From: Serratia sp. H1w
GTDB lineage: Bacteria; Pseudomonadota; Gammaproteobacteria; Enterobacterales; Enterobacteriaceae
Assembly: GCF_000633355.1 (NCBI RefSeq)
Contig: NZ_AYMQ01000094.1
Span: 62,001 to 126,000, forward strand
Reading direction: 5' to 3'
Length of the DNA: 64,000 bases
The position numbers and the translations under genes are program-made. Positions 48,554 to 60,041 of the stretch are shown piece by piece; the first letter of the stretch is position 1, and every line of letters starts with the position of its first letter. The notes beneath the pieces were generated by a model that was not told where the DNA came from, did not search any database, and saw only the letters and a program-made list of their open reading frames with translations.

Positions 48554-49004
48554 GCGCGTCCTCCTGCTGCGGATCGATCTCCAGCACTTCGATATCGAAG
48601 GTCACCGGGTGCCCCGCCAGCGGATGGTTGAAATCAACGGTGATCGAGTCTTCCGTCACTTCACGCACCACACCAGGCATTTCACTACCGTCAACGGCGG
48701 TAAACAGCATGATGGTGCCGACATCCGGTACACCGGTCTCGTTGAAGTCACGGCGCGAGAAGAACTGGATCAGATCCGGGTTCTCCGCGCCAAACGCCGC
48801 TTCCGGTTGCAAGCTAAACGCACACTTGTCCCCAGCCCGCAGACCGATCAACTGCTGTTCCAGCGGAGCAGACAGGCTGCCATCACCTAGGCGGAACAGC
48901 GCCGGTTTGCCATTTCCCTGGGTTGATTCAGCGGTCGTTCCATCTGCCAGTTTTAGCGTAAAGTGCACTAATACTGCGCTGTTGCCGTTAACCTGAGCCG
49001 TCAT
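48534..49004 (-). CDS. fkpB: FKBP-type peptidyl-prolyl isomerase
   Basis: Small SlyD-like isomerase, 156 residues from the ATG at 49004 ([22 protein letters not shown]); E. coli FkpB is 149. FKBP core plus insert domain ([34 protein letters not shown]). It lies one base past the lspA stop and overlaps ispH, so ileS-lspA-fkpB-ispH form one string as in E. coli. A frame starting 19 codons upstream does not match the family. Confidence 0.95.
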   Translation of the reverse strand: MTAQVNGNSAVLVHFTLKLADGTTAESTQGNGKPALFRLGDGSLSAPLEQQLIGLRAGDKCAFSLQPEAAFGAENPDLIQFFSRRDFNETGVPDVGTIMLFTAVDGSEMPGVVREVTEDSITVDFNHPLAGHPVTFDIEVLEIDPQQEDAHANIAG

Positions 49005-49005
49005 A

Positions 49006-49512
49006 TCACTTACCTTCGCTCTTGACACTTTTCTTCGCCGGCAAGAACCCTTCCAGCACAATCATGGCGGCACCGACGCAGATAAAGCTGTCCGCCAGAT
49101 TGAAGGTGGGGTAATGCCAGTTGCCAATATAAAAGTCGATGAAATCGACCACAAAGCCATGCCACAGGCGATCAAACAGGTTGCCGAGCGCCCCGCCGAT
49201 AATAAAGGCATAGGCGATATTGTTCAGCTTCTGCTGGGCGCTACTGCGATACATCATCACCAGCAGCACCACCACGATGGCGATCGCAATACCGGCAAAG
49301 AACCAGCGCTGCCAGCCGCCGTGATCCGCCAGGAAACTGAACGCCGCACCGTAGTTACGGGCGTAGTACAGGTTGATTGACGGGAACAACGGCTGGGTCT
49401 GGCCCAGCACGAAGTTACTCAGGATCCACTGTTTGCTGAAAAAATCCAGCGCCAGCACCACCACTACCAGCCATAGCCAGCGCAAGCCGGTCGAACTTAT
49501 CGGTCTACTCAT
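49006..49512 (-). CDS. lspA: Lipoprotein signal peptidase
   Basis: Inner-membrane aspartyl protease that removes the signal peptides of prolipoproteins after diacylation. 168 residues from the ATG at 49512 ([19 protein letters not shown]). Four membrane segments. Catalytic aspartates lie in [18 protein letters not shown] and [31 protein letters not shown] is a family block. Thirteen bases after ileS. Confidence 0.97.
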   Translation of the reverse strand: MSRPISSTGLRWLWLVVVVLALDFFSKQWILSNFVLGQTQPLFPSINLYYARNYGAAFSFLADHGGWQRWFFAGIAIAIVVVLLVMMYRSSAQQKLNNIAYAFIIGGALGNLFDRLWHGFVVDFIDFYIGNWHYPTFNLADSFICVGAAMIVLEGFLPAKKSVKSEGK

Positions 49513-49525
49513 CAGGCGCTTGTTC

Positions 49526-52342
49526 TCAGGCAAAGTTACGTTTTTCGCCGTCACCGGCTACGTTGGTCACACAGCGGCCGCAGAGTTCTGCGTGCTCCGC
49601 CACCTGGCCGACATCGGTGGTGTAATGCCAGCAGCGCGGGCACTTCTCACCATCCGCTTTGCTGAACGCAATTTTCAGCCCTTTCAACAGTTCGCTTGGC
49701 TGCGCATCTGCCGGAGCATCCGCAATCGGTGCCACGCTGGCCGATGAGGTCAGCAGCACAAAACGCAGTTCATCTTGCAGGCTGTTCAGACGTGCTGCCA
49801 GATCGCTATCGGCGTACAGCGTAACCGCCGCCTCCAACGAACCACCAATGTGCTTGTCTGCACGCGCCTGTTCCAGCACCTTGTTCACTTCGCCACGTAC
49901 TTTCAGCAGATCGGCCCAGAACGCATCGTTCATGCCTTCGCCCTCTGCCAGCCCGAACAGGCCGTCGTACCATTCTTCGGTAAAGACGTATTGCGCGCGC
50001 TTGCCTGGCAGGAAGGCCCAGATTTCATCGGCGGTAAACGACATGATCGGTGCCATCCAGCGGACCAGCGCTTCTGCAATGTGGAACAGGGCGGTCTGGC
50101 AGCTGCGGCGGGCAACGCTGTCGCTTTTCGCGGTGTACTGACGGTCTTTAATGATGTCCAGATAGAAGGACCCCATTTCCACCGAGCAGAACTGCATCAG
50201 GCGCTGCACCACTTCGTGGAAGTCGTAGCTGGCATACGCCTGCTCGATATCCTGCTGTGCAGCCAATGCTCGGCCCACGGCCCAGCGATCCAGGACCACC
50301 ATCTCTTCCGGTGCCACGCAGTCGGTGCTTGGATCAAACCCGTTCAGGTTAGCCAGCAGGAAACGCGCGGTGTTACGGATGCGGCGATAAGAATCGGCAG
50401 CACGCTTGAGGATCTCGTCGGAAACCGCAATCTCGCCGGTGTAGTCGGTAGAAGCCACCCACAGACGCAGAATGTCGCCACCCAGCTTGTTCATCACGTC
50501 CTGCGGGCTGACGGTGTTGCCGATCGACTTGGACATTTTGCGGCCCTGGCCATCGACGGTAAAGCCGTGGGTCAGCACTTCTTTGTAAGGCGCTTTGTCC
50601 TTCATGGCGGTTGAGATCATCAGCGATGACATGAACCAGCCACGGTGTTGGTCGGAGCCTTCCAGATACATGTCGGCAGAGTGGCCGTTGAATTCTGGAC
50701 GCACATCAACCACTGAAGAATGGGTCGAACCGGAGTCGAACCACACGTCCAGCGTATCTGGCACTTTCACATAATCGGCTGCATCGGCACCGAGGATATC
50801 GGCAGCATCCAGATCCCACCAGGCCTGGATCCCATCTTGTTCAACGCGCTTGGCCACTTCTTCCATCAGCTCTACGCTGCGTGGATGAAGCTGCTCGGTC
50901 TCTTTGTGCACGAACAGGGACATTGGCACGCCCCAGGTACGCTGACGTGAGATACACCAGTCCGGGCGGTTAGCGACCATGGTTTCGATACGTGCCTGGC
51001 CCCAATCAGGGATCCACTGCACGCCTTTGATCTCTTCCAGCGACTGCTTACGCAGGCCCTTCTGATCCATGCTGATAAACCATTGTGGCGTAGCGCGGAA
51101 GATGATCGGCGTTTTGTGACGCCAGCAGCACGGGTAGCTGTGTTGCAGTTTTTCCACGTGCAGCAATGCGCCTTTCTCACGCAGCAGCTCAACGATCAGA
51201 TCGTTGGCCTTGAAGACGAACTTGCCGTCCAGCGTCGGATAGGTGCCAGTCAGGTAGCAACCGTTCGGGCCAACCGGGTTGGCGACTTCCAGGCCGTATT
51301 TCTGGCCGATCACGAAGTCATCCGGGCCGTGGCCAGGTGCGGTATGTACAGCACCGGTACCGGCGTCCAGCGTAACGTGGTCGCCCAGGATTGCTGGCAC
51401 GTCAAAGCCCATGAACGGATGGGTAAAGCGCATCAGTTCCAGATCGCTGCCTTTGCAGTCGCCCAACACGGCCCAGGAAGTAATGCCTGCGCGCTTCATC
51501 ACGCTTTCCACCAGATCCGCAGCCAGGATCACGCATTGGCCGTCAATCTGCACCAGTTGGTAAGCGAATTCTGCATTCAGCGAGATCGCACGGTTAGCCG
51601 GTAACGTCCACGGCGTGGTCGTCCAGATCACCAGGGAGATCGGACCATTAACGTTGTGTACGCCGAACTTACTGGCCACCGCCGCGGCATCAACCGCGTG
51701 GAACGCGACGTCGATGGACGGCGAGGTTTTGTCGTAATATTCAACTTCCGCTTCCGCCAGGGAAGAACCGCAGTCCGTACACCAGTGCACCGGCTTGGCG
51801 CCTTTGAGCAGATGACCATTGCTGATGATCTTGCCCAATGCACGGATGATGTTGGCTTCGGTTTTAAAATTCATGGTCAGGTAAGGGCGATCCCAGTCAC
51901 CCAGTACCCCCAGACGGATAAAGTCTTTCTTCTGGCCTTCAACCTGCTCGGCAGCATATTCGCGACACTTCTGGCGGAATTCTGCCGGTGTCAGTTTCTC
52001 ACCCGGTTTGCCATACAGTTGCTCAACCTTCAGTTCGATAGGCAGACCGTGACAGTCCCAGCCTGGAACGTAAGGCGAATCAAAGCCAGCCATCCCTTTT
52101 GACTTGATGATAATGTCTTTGAGGATCTTGTTTACCGAGTGACCAATGTGAATGCTGCCATTCGCATACGGAGGGCCGTCATGCAGAATGAAGGATTTCT
52201 TGCCCTTTTTGGCGGCACGAATGATCCCGTACAGATCCTGTTCATACCAACGTGCGAGCATGCCAGGTTCACGCTTGGCGAGATCGCCACGCATCGGGAA
52301 CCCTGTTTCCGGCAAGTTCAGGGTATTCTTGTAGTCACTCAT
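49526..52342 (-). CDS. ileS: Isoleucyl-tRNA synthetase
   Basis: Charges tRNA-Ile and edits valine. 938 residues (E. coli 938). Class I signatures HIGH in [10 protein letters not shown] near 64 and KMSKS in [13 protein letters not shown] near 602; the CP1 editing domain is between, including [14 protein letters not shown]. The C-terminal zinc site is [12 protein letters not shown]...CGRCVTN. ATG at 52342. Preceded by ribF, 30 bases upstream. Confidence 0.98.
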   Translation of the reverse strand: MSDYKNTLNLPETGFPMRGDLAKREPGMLARWYEQDLYGIIRAAKKGKKSFILHDGPPYANGSIHIGHSVNKILKDIIIKSKGMAGFDSPYVPGWDCHGLPIELKVEQLYGKPGEKLTPAEFRQKCREYAAEQVEGQKKDFIRLGVLGDWDRPYLTMNFKTEANIIRALGKIISNGHLLKGAKPVHWCTDCGSSLAEAEVEYYDKTSPSIDVAFHAVDAAAVASKFGVHNVNGPISLVIWTTTPWTLPANRAISLNAEFAYQLVQIDGQCVILAADLVESVMKRAGITSWAVLGDCKGSDLELMRFTHPFMGFDVPAILGDHVTLDAGTGAVHTAPGHGPDDFVIGQKYGLEVANPVGPNGCYLTGTYPTLDGKFVFKANDLIVELLREKGALLHVEKLQHSYPCCWRHKTPIIFRATPQWFISMDQKGLRKQSLEEIKGVQWIPDWGQARIETMVANRPDWCISRQRTWGVPMSLFVHKETEQLHPRSVELMEEVAKRVEQDGIQAWWDLDAADILGADAADYVKVPDTLDVWFDSGSTHSSVVDVRPEFNGHSADMYLEGSDQHRGWFMSSLMISTAMKDKAPYKEVLTHGFTVDGQGRKMSKSIGNTVSPQDVMNKLGGDILRLWVASTDYTGEIAVSDEILKRAADSYRRIRNTARFLLANLNGFDPSTDCVAPEEMVVLDRWAVGRALAAQQDIEQAYASYDFHEVVQRLMQFCSVEMGSFYLDIIKDRQYTAKSDSVARRSCQTALFHIAEALVRWMAPIMSFTADEIWAFLPGKRAQYVFTEEWYDGLFGLAEGEGMNDAFWADLLKVRGEVNKVLEQARADKHIGGSLEAAVTLYADSDLAARLNSLQDELRFVLLTSSASVAPIADAPADAQPSELLKGLKIAFSKADGEKCPRCWHYTTDVGQVAEHAELCGRCVTNVAGDGEKRNFA

Positions 52343-52372
52343 TAGATTCTCGATCTCGTTTCGGTTCGTAGA

Positions 52373-53311
52373 TTAAACCGGTGTCTGTAGCCCGAAGAAC
52401 GCCCGGGCCGTCACCACATCATTGGCGATTTGCTGCTTTAGCGCATCGAGCGAAGCAAAACGCTGTTCATTGCGCAATTTTGCGCGCAGCACCACATCCA
52501 AGTGGCGCCCGTAAAGATCCATAGTTACGTCCAGCAAATGCACTTCCAACTGCTGACGTATGCCTGCCACCGTCGGGCGGGTGCCGATATTGGCCACGCC
52601 CGGTAAAGGCTCGGGGCCCAGGCCATAAACATCGACCGCATAGACCCCTTTAACCGGGGCAACCAGGCGTTTGAGCGGCAGGTTGGCGGTTGGGAAACCG
52701 ATGGTTCGCCCCAGTTCATCGCCATGCACTACGCGCCCGGAAATACTGTAAGGATTCCCCAGTAGGGTTTCTGCCAGCGGCAAATCGTCATCACGCAGCG
52801 CATTGCGGATGGCGGTACTGCTGATGCGCAGCTCGCCTTCGCGGAAGCTTGGCGTGCTGACCACCTCAAAGCCGAATTCTTGCCCGGCAAGCTGTAACAG
52901 TGGGAAATCCCCCTGGCGACCAGCACCAAAGCGGAAATCATCCCCCACCATCAGGAATTTTACCCCCAGTTTTTCGACCAGCAGCTCGGCAACGAATGCC
53001 TGGGCGGTGTGGGCGGCAAAGCGGGGATCAAACTTGACGCATAACAGGTAATCAACCCCGGCCTGTGCCAGGTATTTAGCCTTGTCACGCAAACGCGTGA
53101 GGCGGGCCGGAGCCTTATCCGCGGCAAACAGTTCCAGCGGCTGTGGCTCAAAGATCATGACGATCACCGGTAGCCCCAGGCGTCGTCCTTCCTGCTTCAA
53201 CTGCCCCAACAGCGCCTTATGACCGCGATGGACGCCGTCAAAGTTGCCGATGGTAAGCACGCAGCCACGGTGGCGTGCACGGATATTATGGATGCCGCGA
53301 ATTAGCTGCAT
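52373..53311 (-). CDS. ribF: Bifunctional riboflavin kinase/FAD synthetase
   Basis: Turns riboflavin to FMN and then FAD. 312 residues. The N-terminal nucleotidyltransferase has LTIGNFDGVHRGHKALL near 20 and FRFGAGRQGDFPLL near 120; the C-terminal flavokinase carries GRVVHGDELGRTIGFPTANLPL near 185. First gene of the string ribF-ileS-lspA-fkpB-ispH, divergent from rpsT. Confidence 0.97.
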   Translation of the reverse strand: MQLIRGIHNIRARHRGCVLTIGNFDGVHRGHKALLGQLKQEGRRLGLPVIVMIFEPQPLELFAADKAPARLTRLRDKAKYLAQAGVDYLLCVKFDPRFAAHTAQAFVAELLVEKLGVKFLMVGDDFRFGAGRQGDFPLLQLAGQEFGFEVVSTPSFREGELRISSTAIRNALRDDDLPLAETLLGNPYSISGRVVHGDELGRTIGFPTANLPLKRLVAPVKGVYAVDVYGLGPEPLPGVANIGTRPTVAGIRQQLEVHLLDVTMDLYGRHLDVVLRAKLRNEQRFASLDALKQQIANDVVTARAFFGLQTPV

Positions 53312-53746
53312 AGCTGGCCCAACACAGTGGAAATCGGCGGATTATACCTTGTACAGCGGTTAAGGTTAACCCGCGATTGGTTCCTTTGATGTAATAGTCA
53401 TACCATACCGGAGGATAATCGCCTAAACCACCGTTTATCTGGCCCAATGCGTGGTATATTGGCCGACTGATATCAAGCTTGCCCTCGGGCAGAAGCTTGA
53501 AAGACGGGGGATAACCCACCACGACCAACAGCTTGCAGACTGTGATGCAAATCACATGGCGATTTTTCTCGCGAAACACTGTATTCCCATGGCTGAAGCT
53601 GGTAAAATCCTGCGCCATCACAACGTAGCAAGTGCCGCCCGTACAAACGGCGCTTATTTGCACAAATCCATTGACAAACGAAGGCTAAAAGGGCATATTC
53701 CTCGACCTTTGAATTGTCCTCAATATATATATTTGGGAGTTGGACC
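53312..53746. other. ribF-rpsT divergent promoter region
   Basis: 435 bases between divergent genes. The rpsT promoter is at 53671-53699. Other open frames here have no family resemblance. I did not find a clear leftward ribF promoter. Confidence 0.5.
53671..53699 (+). promoter_or_regulatory. rpsT promoter
   Basis: TTGACA at 53671-53676, 17-base spacer, CATATT at 53694-53699. Start near 53706 gives a leader of about 40 nt ahead of the TTG start. E. coli has two rpsT promoters; the proximal one corresponds. Confidence 0.82.
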
Positions 53747-54010
53747 TTGGCTAATATCAAATCAGCTAAGAAACGCGCCATACAGTCTGAGAAACGTCGC
53801 AAGCATAACGCTAGCCGTCGCTCAATGGTGCGTACCTTCATTAAGAAGGTTGACGCAGCTATCGCAGCTGGCGACAAAGACGCAGCACAAAACGCATTCC
53901 TCGTAATGCAACCACTTGTGGATCGCCAGGCAGCTAAAGGCCTGATCCACAAAAACAAAGCTGCGCGCCATAAGTCGAACCTGACTGCGCGTATCAACGC
54001 AATGCAATAA
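53747..54010 (+). CDS. rpsT: 30S ribosomal protein S20
   Basis: Binds 16S rRNA in the 30S body. 87 residues, rich in lysine and arginine ([24 protein letters not shown]). It begins at a TTG, 53747, after GGAGT; E. coli rpsT also uses UUG, and that start is part of its translational autocontrol. A possible ATG at 53714 is 33 bases upstream and is not the start of the family. A strong terminator follows. Confidence 0.98.
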   Translation: MANIKSAKKRAIQSEKRRKHNASRRSMVRTFIKKVDAAIAAGDKDAAQNAFLVMQPLVDRQAAKGLIHKNKAARHKSNLTARINAMQ

Positions 54011-54031
54011 GCATTACGTTGTGTGCTTGTT

Positions 54032-54059
54032 AAAAAAACCGGCCTCGGCCGGTTTTTTT
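54032..54059. terminator. rpsT/nhaR bidirectional terminator
   Basis: A7-CCGGCC-TC-GGCCGG-T7, between convergent ends of rpsT and nhaR. T runs on both strands. Confidence 0.95.
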
Positions 54060-54076
54060 ACGCCTGAAATTCAAGC

Positions 54077-54976
54077 TTACAGCGCGAACAGCGCCGAGAA
54101 GTCCTTGTTGCATACCCGCTGTACCGCCGGATGCTGGATCATTCTCTCGGCAAAAATGATGTAATACTCTTCCTGCACGCTGTCCACCCGCCCGATTTCT
54201 ACCACGTCATCATCGCTATAGGTATCCAGCGCATACAGCGTTGGCGCCACGAAGATGGCATTGTGGTACAGACCAAAAGCCTTCATCAGGGCCGCATCGT
54301 CAAACTCCCCTAGGATCTCGACCTTGATACCCTGAGTGTTGAACCAGTTGAGCAATTTGCGCCCCAACATCGAACGCCTTCCCGGGATCAGCAAGCGGCG
54401 CTGCTCCAAACAGGCGGGGAACGGCAAATCGGGTATCGGCTGACGGCAGAAGAAACTGACCCCACACTCGCCCAGCTTCAGCGAAAACAGCCCTTCCTGC
54501 TGGCTGGAGTCGACCGGGCAGTCCGACAGGATCATATCCAGCTTATGCTGGCTCAGTTGCTCCAGCAGCATCTCATGGGTAGATTCAAAGCAGCGCAGGT
54601 GAATTTGTTCGTTATCCACCACCACCGCCGTTTCCAATACCTGGCTGACCAGCCGTTTGGATAGCGCATCCGCGACGCCAACGTCAAACAGCAGGTTGGA
54701 CTCCTTGCGGTAGTTGACGATATCCAGCATTTCCTGGCTGAGCATAAACATCTTGTCGGCATAGCGGAACACCAGTTGGCCCAGCTCGGAAGGCACCAAT
54801 CCGCGCCCCTGACGTTTGAACAGCTTGCCGTTGAGCCGCTCTTCCAACGCCTTGATTTGGCCGGTGATGGTCTGCGGCGTGAGGAACAGGGCTTCTGCCG
54901 CACCGACGACCGACCCCTCCTTGCAGACCTGCCAGAAGTAATACAGATGGTTAAAGTTGATATGAGACATTCTCAA
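54077..54976 (-). CDS. nhaR: Sodium-responsive LysR regulator NhaR
   Basis: Activator of nhaA in response to sodium and alkaline pH (also of osmC in E. coli). 299 residues. The helix-turn-helix is near 20-40 ([28 protein letters not shown]), followed by [34 protein letters not shown] and [21 protein letters not shown] are in E. coli NhaR. TTG at 54976 lies where E. coli has its Met and GGAG is eight bases before; ATG at 54970 (MSHINFNHL) is the alternative. It is downstream of nhaA in the same direction. Confidence 0.95.
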   Translation of the reverse strand: MRMSHINFNHLYYFWQVCKEGSVVGAAEALFLTPQTITGQIKALEERLNGKLFKRQGRGLVPSELGQLVFRYADKMFMLSQEMLDIVNYRKESNLLFDVGVADALSKRLVSQVLETAVVVDNEQIHLRCFESTHEMLLEQLSQHKLDMILSDCPVDSSQQEGLFSLKLGECGVSFFCRQPIPDLPFPACLEQRRLLIPGRRSMLGRKLLNWFNTQGIKVEILGEFDDAALMKAFGLYHNAIFVAPTLYALDTYSDDDVVEIGRVDSVQEEYYIIFAERMIQHPAVQRVCNKDFSALFAL

Positions 54977-55079
54977 AACGTTCTCTCCTTAGGTTTCTCA
55001 TCGGCAAACGGTCTGCCGTGATGAGCGACAAACTCCCTATCGTTAATTTCAGACAACGCAAAGTCATCTTATCCCAAGT

Positions 55080-55106
55080 ACAGCGCGGCGGATAAAGCCG
55101 CGCTGT
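55080..55106. other. Hairpin between nhaA and nhaR
   Basis: CAGCGCGGC-GGATAAA-GCCGCGCTG, in the 178-base gap between nhaA and nhaR. No T run. It could stabilise the nhaA mRNA end or reduce readthrough. Confidence 0.45.
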
Positions 55107-55154
55107 CACTACGATTATAATACCCCTTTATCAACAAGGGATTAACCATACAGG

Positions 55155-56321
55155 TTATCGGCTGCGAGGTAATGTTAAACGCAGCAGGCCGTAACCTACT
55201 ACCGCAGCACTGGTCGATCCCAATAGTATGCCTAATTTGGCATAGGTAATGAGAGCCACATCCGCATCGGCGAAGGCCAGTGAGGCAATAAAGATCGACA
55301 TGGTGAAACCAATACCACACAGCACCGCCACGGCAAACACCTGCTTAAAGCCGATATCCTGCGGCAAACGAGCGATCCCCAGCTTCACCGCCAACCAGCA
55401 GAAAACGAAAATTCCCAGCGGCTTACCGATAAACAACCCAGCGGCAATCCCCAGCGGCAACAGTGAAGTCAGCCCGCTCAGGGAAACCCCTTGCAACGGC
55501 ACGCCGGCGTTGGCAAAGGCAAACAGCGGCAGGATCAGGAAGGCGACCCAAGGGTGCAGCTCATGCTCCAATGTTTCGGAGGGTGAAGGCTCACTCTTGG
55601 CATTCAGCGGGATCATAAAGCCGACAATCACCCCCGCCAACGTCGCATGAACGCCGGACTTGAGGATCGCCACCCACAGCACCAATCCAACCATCATATA
55701 CAGCGAGGTTTTGCCCACGCCCCGCCAGTTCATCCAAGCCAATACCGCGATCGCTGCAGCCGCAACGCCCAGCGCCGCCATCGAGACCTGATGGGTATAG
55801 AACAGCGCGATAATGATAATGACCCCGAGGTCATCAATAATTGCCAAGGCCAGCAAAAACACTTTCAGGCTGGTCGGCACGCGGTTACCCAGTAAGGCCA
55901 TCACACCCAAGGCGAAGGCAATATCCGTTGCCGCCGGGATAGCCCAGCCTTGGCGAGTCACTTCATCGGCACCGTTGAACAGCAGATAGATCAGCGCCGG
56001 AGCCAACATGCCGCCCAGGGCAGCAATCGCCGGGAAGATGGCCTTGTCACGCCCAGCCAGCGAGCCTTGCAACAGCTCGCGCTTAACCTCCAGCCCTACC
56101 ACCAGGAAGAAGATGGCCATCAGCCCGTCGTTAATCCACAGCAGCAACGGTTTGGCGATCTCCAGCGAGGCGATACTAACCGCTACCGGCAGGTTGAGGA
56201 AAGCCTGATACAGCCCCTGGGCGGGGGTATTAGCCATGATCAGAGCCACCACGGCGGCAGCGATCAGAATGATGCCACCAGCGGCTTCCTGACGCAGAAA
56301 TTGACGAATAATAGTAGTCAC
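55155..56321 (-). CDS. nhaA: Na+/H+ antiporter NhaA
   Basis: Electrogenic antiporter (2 H+ in, 1 Na+ out) for sodium and pH homeostasis. 388 residues (E. coli 388). Twelve membrane segments. The sodium-binding pair is in [16 protein letters not shown] near 163; the pairing segment [16 protein letters not shown] holds the D133 equivalent. [14 protein letters not shown] and [22 protein letters not shown] are family blocks. Upstream are dnaJ and dnaK, as in E. coli. Confidence 0.98.
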   Translation of the reverse strand: MTTIIRQFLRQEAAGGIILIAAAVVALIMANTPAQGLYQAFLNLPVAVSIASLEIAKPLLLWINDGLMAIFFLVVGLEVKRELLQGSLAGRDKAIFPAIAALGGMLAPALIYLLFNGADEVTRQGWAIPAATDIAFALGVMALLGNRVPTSLKVFLLALAIIDDLGVIIIIALFYTHQVSMAALGVAAAAIAVLAWMNWRGVGKTSLYMMVGLVLWVAILKSGVHATLAGVIVGFMIPLNAKSEPSPSETLEHELHPWVAFLILPLFAFANAGVPLQGVSLSGLTSLLPLGIAAGLFIGKPLGIFVFCWLAVKLGIARLPQDIGFKQVFAVAVLCGIGFTMSIFIASLAFADADVALITYAKLGILLGSTSAAVVGYGLLRLTLPRSR

Positions 56322-56509
56322 AGTACGTCACTCCAGAATAATTGCCCGGCGTCATAACGCCGAGGTTTCCAGACAAGACCACAAGTATAAGCGAGGAATA
56401 ACATCGAAAAAATCAGTTTATAAATGCAAAATAACTCGAAAAAACCGAACAATACCAATTATAAGTCACATTCTTAGTAGGGGGTATCGATTTATGACTG
56501 GCTACAAAG

Positions 56510-56538
56510 AAAAACCCCGGCTTTGGCAAGCCGGGGTT
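56510..56538 (-). terminator. dnaKJ operon terminator
   Basis: Minus strand AACCCCGGCTT-GCC-AAGCCGGGGTT followed by TTTTTCTTT, 27 bases after dnaJ. Confidence 0.93.
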
Positions 56539-56564
56539 GATAATTGACGCGCTGAGAATGTTGA

Positions 56565-57695
56565 TTAACGAGTCAGATCGTCAAAAAACTTTTTCACGCC
56601 GTCGAAGAAGCTTTTCGAACGCGGGCTGTTCTTGTCACCAGAAGGGCCACCCAGGCTCACTTCCAGCTCTTTGAGCAGCTGCTTCTGCTTCTCGTTCAGG
56701 CTTACCGGAGTTTCTACCACCACGCGGCACAGCAGGTCACCCTGGCTGCCACCTCGTACCGATTTCACCCCTTTGCCACGCATGCGGAACAGTTTGCCGG
56801 TTTGGGTTTCCGCCGGAACCTTCAGCTTGACGCGACCATCCAGCGTTGGCACTTCAATCTCGCCACCCAGTGCGGCCATAGCAAAGTTGATCGGCACTTC
56901 GCAGTACAGGTTATTGCCTTCACGCTCGAAGATCGGGTGAGCTTTCACCTGAACCTGAACGTACAGATCGCCTGCCGGTGCACCGTGCTCACCAGCTTCA
57001 CCCTCACCCGCCAAGCGGATACGATCGCCGGTATCCACACCCGCCGGGATTTTCACCGACAGGGTTTTGGACTTCTCTACGCGGCCATGACCGTGACACT
57101 TGTTGCAAGGATCCTTGATGATCTGACCACGCCCGTGACAGTGCGGACAAGCCTGCTGCACGGTGAAGAACCCTTGGCGCATCTGCACCTGGCCCTGACC
57201 ATGGCAGGTCGGACAGGTGACCGGCGAACTGCCCGGTTTGGCACCGTTGCCGTGGCAGACATCACACTCTTCCAGCGTTGGAATACGGATCTCTTTGGTC
57301 ACACCGCGTACGGCTTCTTCGAGCGTCAGATCCATGTTGTAACGCAAATCGGATCCACGGCTGGCACGTTGGCGGCGCCCGCCACCAAAGATATCGCCAA
57401 ACACATCGCCAAAGATGTCGCTGAAGTCGGCACCGCCGCCACCAAAGCCACCACCACCGCCCATGCCACCTTGCTCAAAAGCAGCATGGCCGTATTGATC
57501 GTAGGCAGCACGTTTTTGATCGTCGGTCAGGATCTCGTAGGCTTCCTTGACCTCTTTAAACTGGCTTTCGGCGTCTTTTTCCTGATTACGATCGGGATGG
57601 TACTTCATCGCCAGGCGCTTATACGCCTTTTTGATTTCGCGCTCGTCCGCCGTTTTGGCTACGCCGAGCACCTCGTAATAATCTCTCTTCGCCAT
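56565..57695 (-). CDS. dnaJ: Co-chaperone DnaJ
   Basis: Delivers unfolded clients to DnaK and stimulates its ATPase. 376 residues (E. coli 376) from the ATG at 57695 ([20 protein letters not shown]). J domain with HPD at 33-35, glycine/phenylalanine-rich linker ([12 protein letters not shown]), zinc-binding domain with four CxxCxGxG repeats ([32 protein letters not shown]), then the C-terminal client domain. Downstream of dnaK with an 84-base gap holding a stable hairpin. Confidence 0.98.
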   Translation of the reverse strand: MAKRDYYEVLGVAKTADEREIKKAYKRLAMKYHPDRNQEKDAESQFKEVKEAYEILTDDQKRAAYDQYGHAAFEQGGMGGGGGFGGGGADFSDIFGDVFGDIFGGGRRQRASRGSDLRYNMDLTLEEAVRGVTKEIRIPTLEECDVCHGNGAKPGSSPVTCPTCHGQGQVQMRQGFFTVQQACPHCHGRGQIIKDPCNKCHGHGRVEKSKTLSVKIPAGVDTGDRIRLAGEGEAGEHGAPAGDLYVQVQVKAHPIFEREGNNLYCEVPINFAMAALGGEIEVPTLDGRVKLKVPAETQTGKLFRMRGKGVKSVRGGSQGDLLCRVVVETPVSLNEKQKQLLKELEVSLGGPSGDKNSPRSKSFFDGVKKFFDDLTR

Positions 57696-57720
57696 TATTT
57701 CTCTTACCCTTAACATGCGT

Positions 57721-57752
57721 GCACGGGCGTAGAGTTGCCTCGACGCCCGTGC
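57721..57752 (-). other. dnaK-dnaJ intercistronic hairpin
   Basis: GCACGGGCGT, 12-base loop, ACGCCCGTGC: a perfect ten-pair stem in the 105-base gap between dnaK and dnaJ. There is no T run, so it is not a full terminator. It may reduce readthrough or protect the dnaK mRNA end, giving more DnaK than DnaJ. Confidence 0.6.
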
Positions 57753-57800
57753 TGGTTTCCGGTTACGGCCTGTGGCCGCACCGTGCCCGCTTAAGGGCTA

Positions 57801-59717
57801 TTATTTTTTGTCTTTCACTTCTTCGAACTCGGCGTCAACCACGTCGTCATCTTTCTGCGCCGCGTTGTCTGCACCAGCATCAGCACCTGGAGCCTGCTGC
57901 GCCTGAGCCTGGGCCATTTCCATCAACTTGCCGGAAACCTGCACCAGAGCCTGGGTTTTCGCTTCGATTTCGGCTTTGTCTTCGCCTTTCGCCGCGACTT
58001 CCAGATCTTTCAGTGCGCTCTCGATAGCCGTTTTGTCTTCGGCAGGCAGTTGCTCGCCCGCTTCTTCCAACTGCTTACGGGTACCGTGGATCAGGTGATC
58101 CGCCTGGTTACGAGTCTGCACCAGTTCTTCGAACTTACGGTCAGCTTCAGCGTTCACTTCAGCATCGCGTACCATTTTCTGGATTTCTTCTTCGTTCAGA
58201 CCAGAAGATGCCTTGATGGTGATCTTCTGCTCACGGCCGGTATTCTTGTCTTTCGCAGACACGTGCAGAATACCATCGGCGTCGATATCGAAGGTAACTT
58301 CGATCTGCGCCATACCGCGTGGTGCCGGCTGGATGCCGTCCAGGTTGAACTGACCCAGTGACTTGTTATCGCTGGCACGCTTGCGCTCACCCTGCAGCAC
58401 GTGGATGGTCACCGCTGCCTGGTTGTCTTCGGCAGTAGAGAACACCTGGCTGTGCTTGGTCGGGATAGTGGTGTTTTTGGTGATCAGCGGCGTCATCACG
58501 CTGCCCATGGTTTCGATACCCAGTGACAGTGGGGTAACGTCCAGCAGCAATACGTCTTTCACATCACCGGCCAACACACCGCCCTGAACCGCAGCACCTA
58601 CGGCCACTGCTTCGTCCGGGTTAACGTCTTTACGTGGTTCTTTACCGAAGAAGTCAGCAACTTTCTTCTGAACCATAGGCATACGGGTCTGACCACCAAC
58701 CAGGATCACGTCCTGAATGTCAGAAACCGACAGGCCTGCGTCTTTCAGTGCCACTTTCAGCGGCTCGATAGAACGGGCCACCAGATCTTCTACCAGCGAC
58801 TCGAGTTTTGCACGGGTCACTTTGATGTTCATGTGTTTTGGACCGCTGCCATCCGCAGTGATGTACGGCAGGTTGACGTCGGTCTGTTGAGCAGAAGACA
58901 GCTCGATCTTGGCTTTTTCAGCGGCTTCTTTCAGACGCTGCATCGCCAGCGGATCGTTGCGCAGATCCATGCCCTGCTCTTTCTTGAACTCTTCCACCAG
59001 ATAGTTGATCAGGCGGCTGTCGAAGTCTTCACCACCCAGGTGGGTATCACCGTTGGTCGCCAGAACTTCGAAGGTTTTTTCACCATCAACGTCGTCGATC
59101 TCAATGATTGAGATATCGAAAGTACCGCCACCCAGGTCATAAACTGCGATGGTGCGGTTGCCTACTTCTTTGTCCAGGCCGTAAGCCAGGGCAGCAGCAG
59201 TAGGTTCGTTGATGATACGTTTCACTTCCAGACCCGCGATACGGCCGGCGTCTTTGGTTGCCTGACGCTGAGCATCGTTGAAGTAGGCTGGAACGGTGAT
59301 AACCGCTTCAGTTACCGGCTCACCCAGGTAATCTTCCGCCGTTTTCTTCATCTTTTTCAGCACTTCCGCAGAGATCTGCGGAGGAGCCATTCTCTGGCCT
59401 TTCACTTCCAACCAGGCGTCACCGTTATCGGCAGCGACGATGTTGTAAGGCATGATAGCTTTGTCACGCTGTGCTTCTTCATCCTGGAAGCGACGGCCAA
59501 TCAGGCGCTTGATCGCAAACAGGGTGTTTTGTGGGTTAGTAACAGCCTGACGCTTAGCAGGCTGGCCAACCAGAATTTCACCATCCTGGGTATATGCGAT
59601 GATTGAAGGTGTGGTGCGATCGCCTTCGGCGTTCTCCAACACGCGCGCCTTGCCACCATCCATAATTGCTACACAAGAGTTGGTTGTACCCAGGTCGATA
59701 CCAATGATTTTGCCCAT
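57801..59717 (-). CDS. dnaK: Molecular chaperone DnaK (Hsp70)
   Basis: ATP-driven chaperone, central to folding and heat-shock control (it binds sigma-32). 638 residues (E. coli 638). Hsp70 signatures [18 protein letters not shown] (residues 5-20) and [20 protein letters not shown] near 194, and [22 protein letters not shown] near 340. Substrate-binding domain and acidic C-terminus ([16 protein letters not shown]-type end). A sigma-32 type promoter is at 59841-59872. dnaJ follows. Confidence 0.99.
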   Translation of the reverse strand: MGKIIGIDLGTTNSCVAIMDGGKARVLENAEGDRTTPSIIAYTQDGEILVGQPAKRQAVTNPQNTLFAIKRLIGRRFQDEEAQRDKAIMPYNIVAADNGDAWLEVKGQRMAPPQISAEVLKKMKKTAEDYLGEPVTEAVITVPAYFNDAQRQATKDAGRIAGLEVKRIINEPTAAALAYGLDKEVGNRTIAVYDLGGGTFDISIIEIDDVDGEKTFEVLATNGDTHLGGEDFDSRLINYLVEEFKKEQGMDLRNDPLAMQRLKEAAEKAKIELSSAQQTDVNLPYITADGSGPKHMNIKVTRAKLESLVEDLVARSIEPLKVALKDAGLSVSDIQDVILVGGQTRMPMVQKKVADFFGKEPRKDVNPDEAVAVGAAVQGGVLAGDVKDVLLLDVTPLSLGIETMGSVMTPLITKNTTIPTKHSQVFSTAEDNQAAVTIHVLQGERKRASDNKSLGQFNLDGIQPAPRGMAQIEVTFDIDADGILHVSAKDKNTGREQKITIKASSGLNEEEIQKMVRDAEVNAEADRKFEELVQTRNQADHLIHGTRKQLEEAGEQLPAEDKTAIESALKDLEVAAKGEDKAEIEAKTQALVQVSGKLMEMAQAQAQQAPGADAGADNAAQKDDDVVDAEFEEVKDKK

Positions 59718-60041
59718 CTAAACATCTCCACTAATAAATTCATAATCGGTCAGGTTGCTAACTTATATGCGGGCGTTTTTTTGCTTTTCAACTGCCCGGC
59801 ATCTCAGTGTTACCCGCGGTCAGCAACTGCGGTTGCCAATAAGATGGGGCCATCCACACCAGCATCAAGGGGCAGGGCAAAAAAAATTTCGTTTTAATCA
59901 GCAGTCAGATCATTGTTTCCTGACGTGGGGATCATTATGATGCCGCGCGCTCTGATGGAAGTTATGGGTTTTTCGGCCATTCAGACCAATTATTAAATTA
60001 CCTATCCATTTTCGTTACAATTCTGTTATCGCAGAGGACAT
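59718..60041. other. dnaK-satP divergent control region
   Basis: 324 bases. Holds the dnaK heat-shock promoter at 59841-59872 (leftward), a leader of about 115 nt for dnaK, and the rightward satP promoter, for which TACAAT near 60022 is the best -10. No other gene is seen; E. coli has several genes here (yaaW to yaaI). Confidence 0.6.
59841..59872 (-). promoter_or_regulatory. Sigma-32 heat-shock promoter of dnaKJ
   Basis: Minus strand CCCCTTGATG, spacer, CCCCATCTT. E. coli dnaK P1 has CCCCTTGATG and CCCCATTTA, so this is nearly identical at both elements. The transcript would begin near 59833. Confidence 0.9.

Noticed and set aside
56802-57713. 303-codon frame opposite dnaJ
   Set aside because: Antisense of dnaJ; opened by its glycine- and cysteine-rich repeats.
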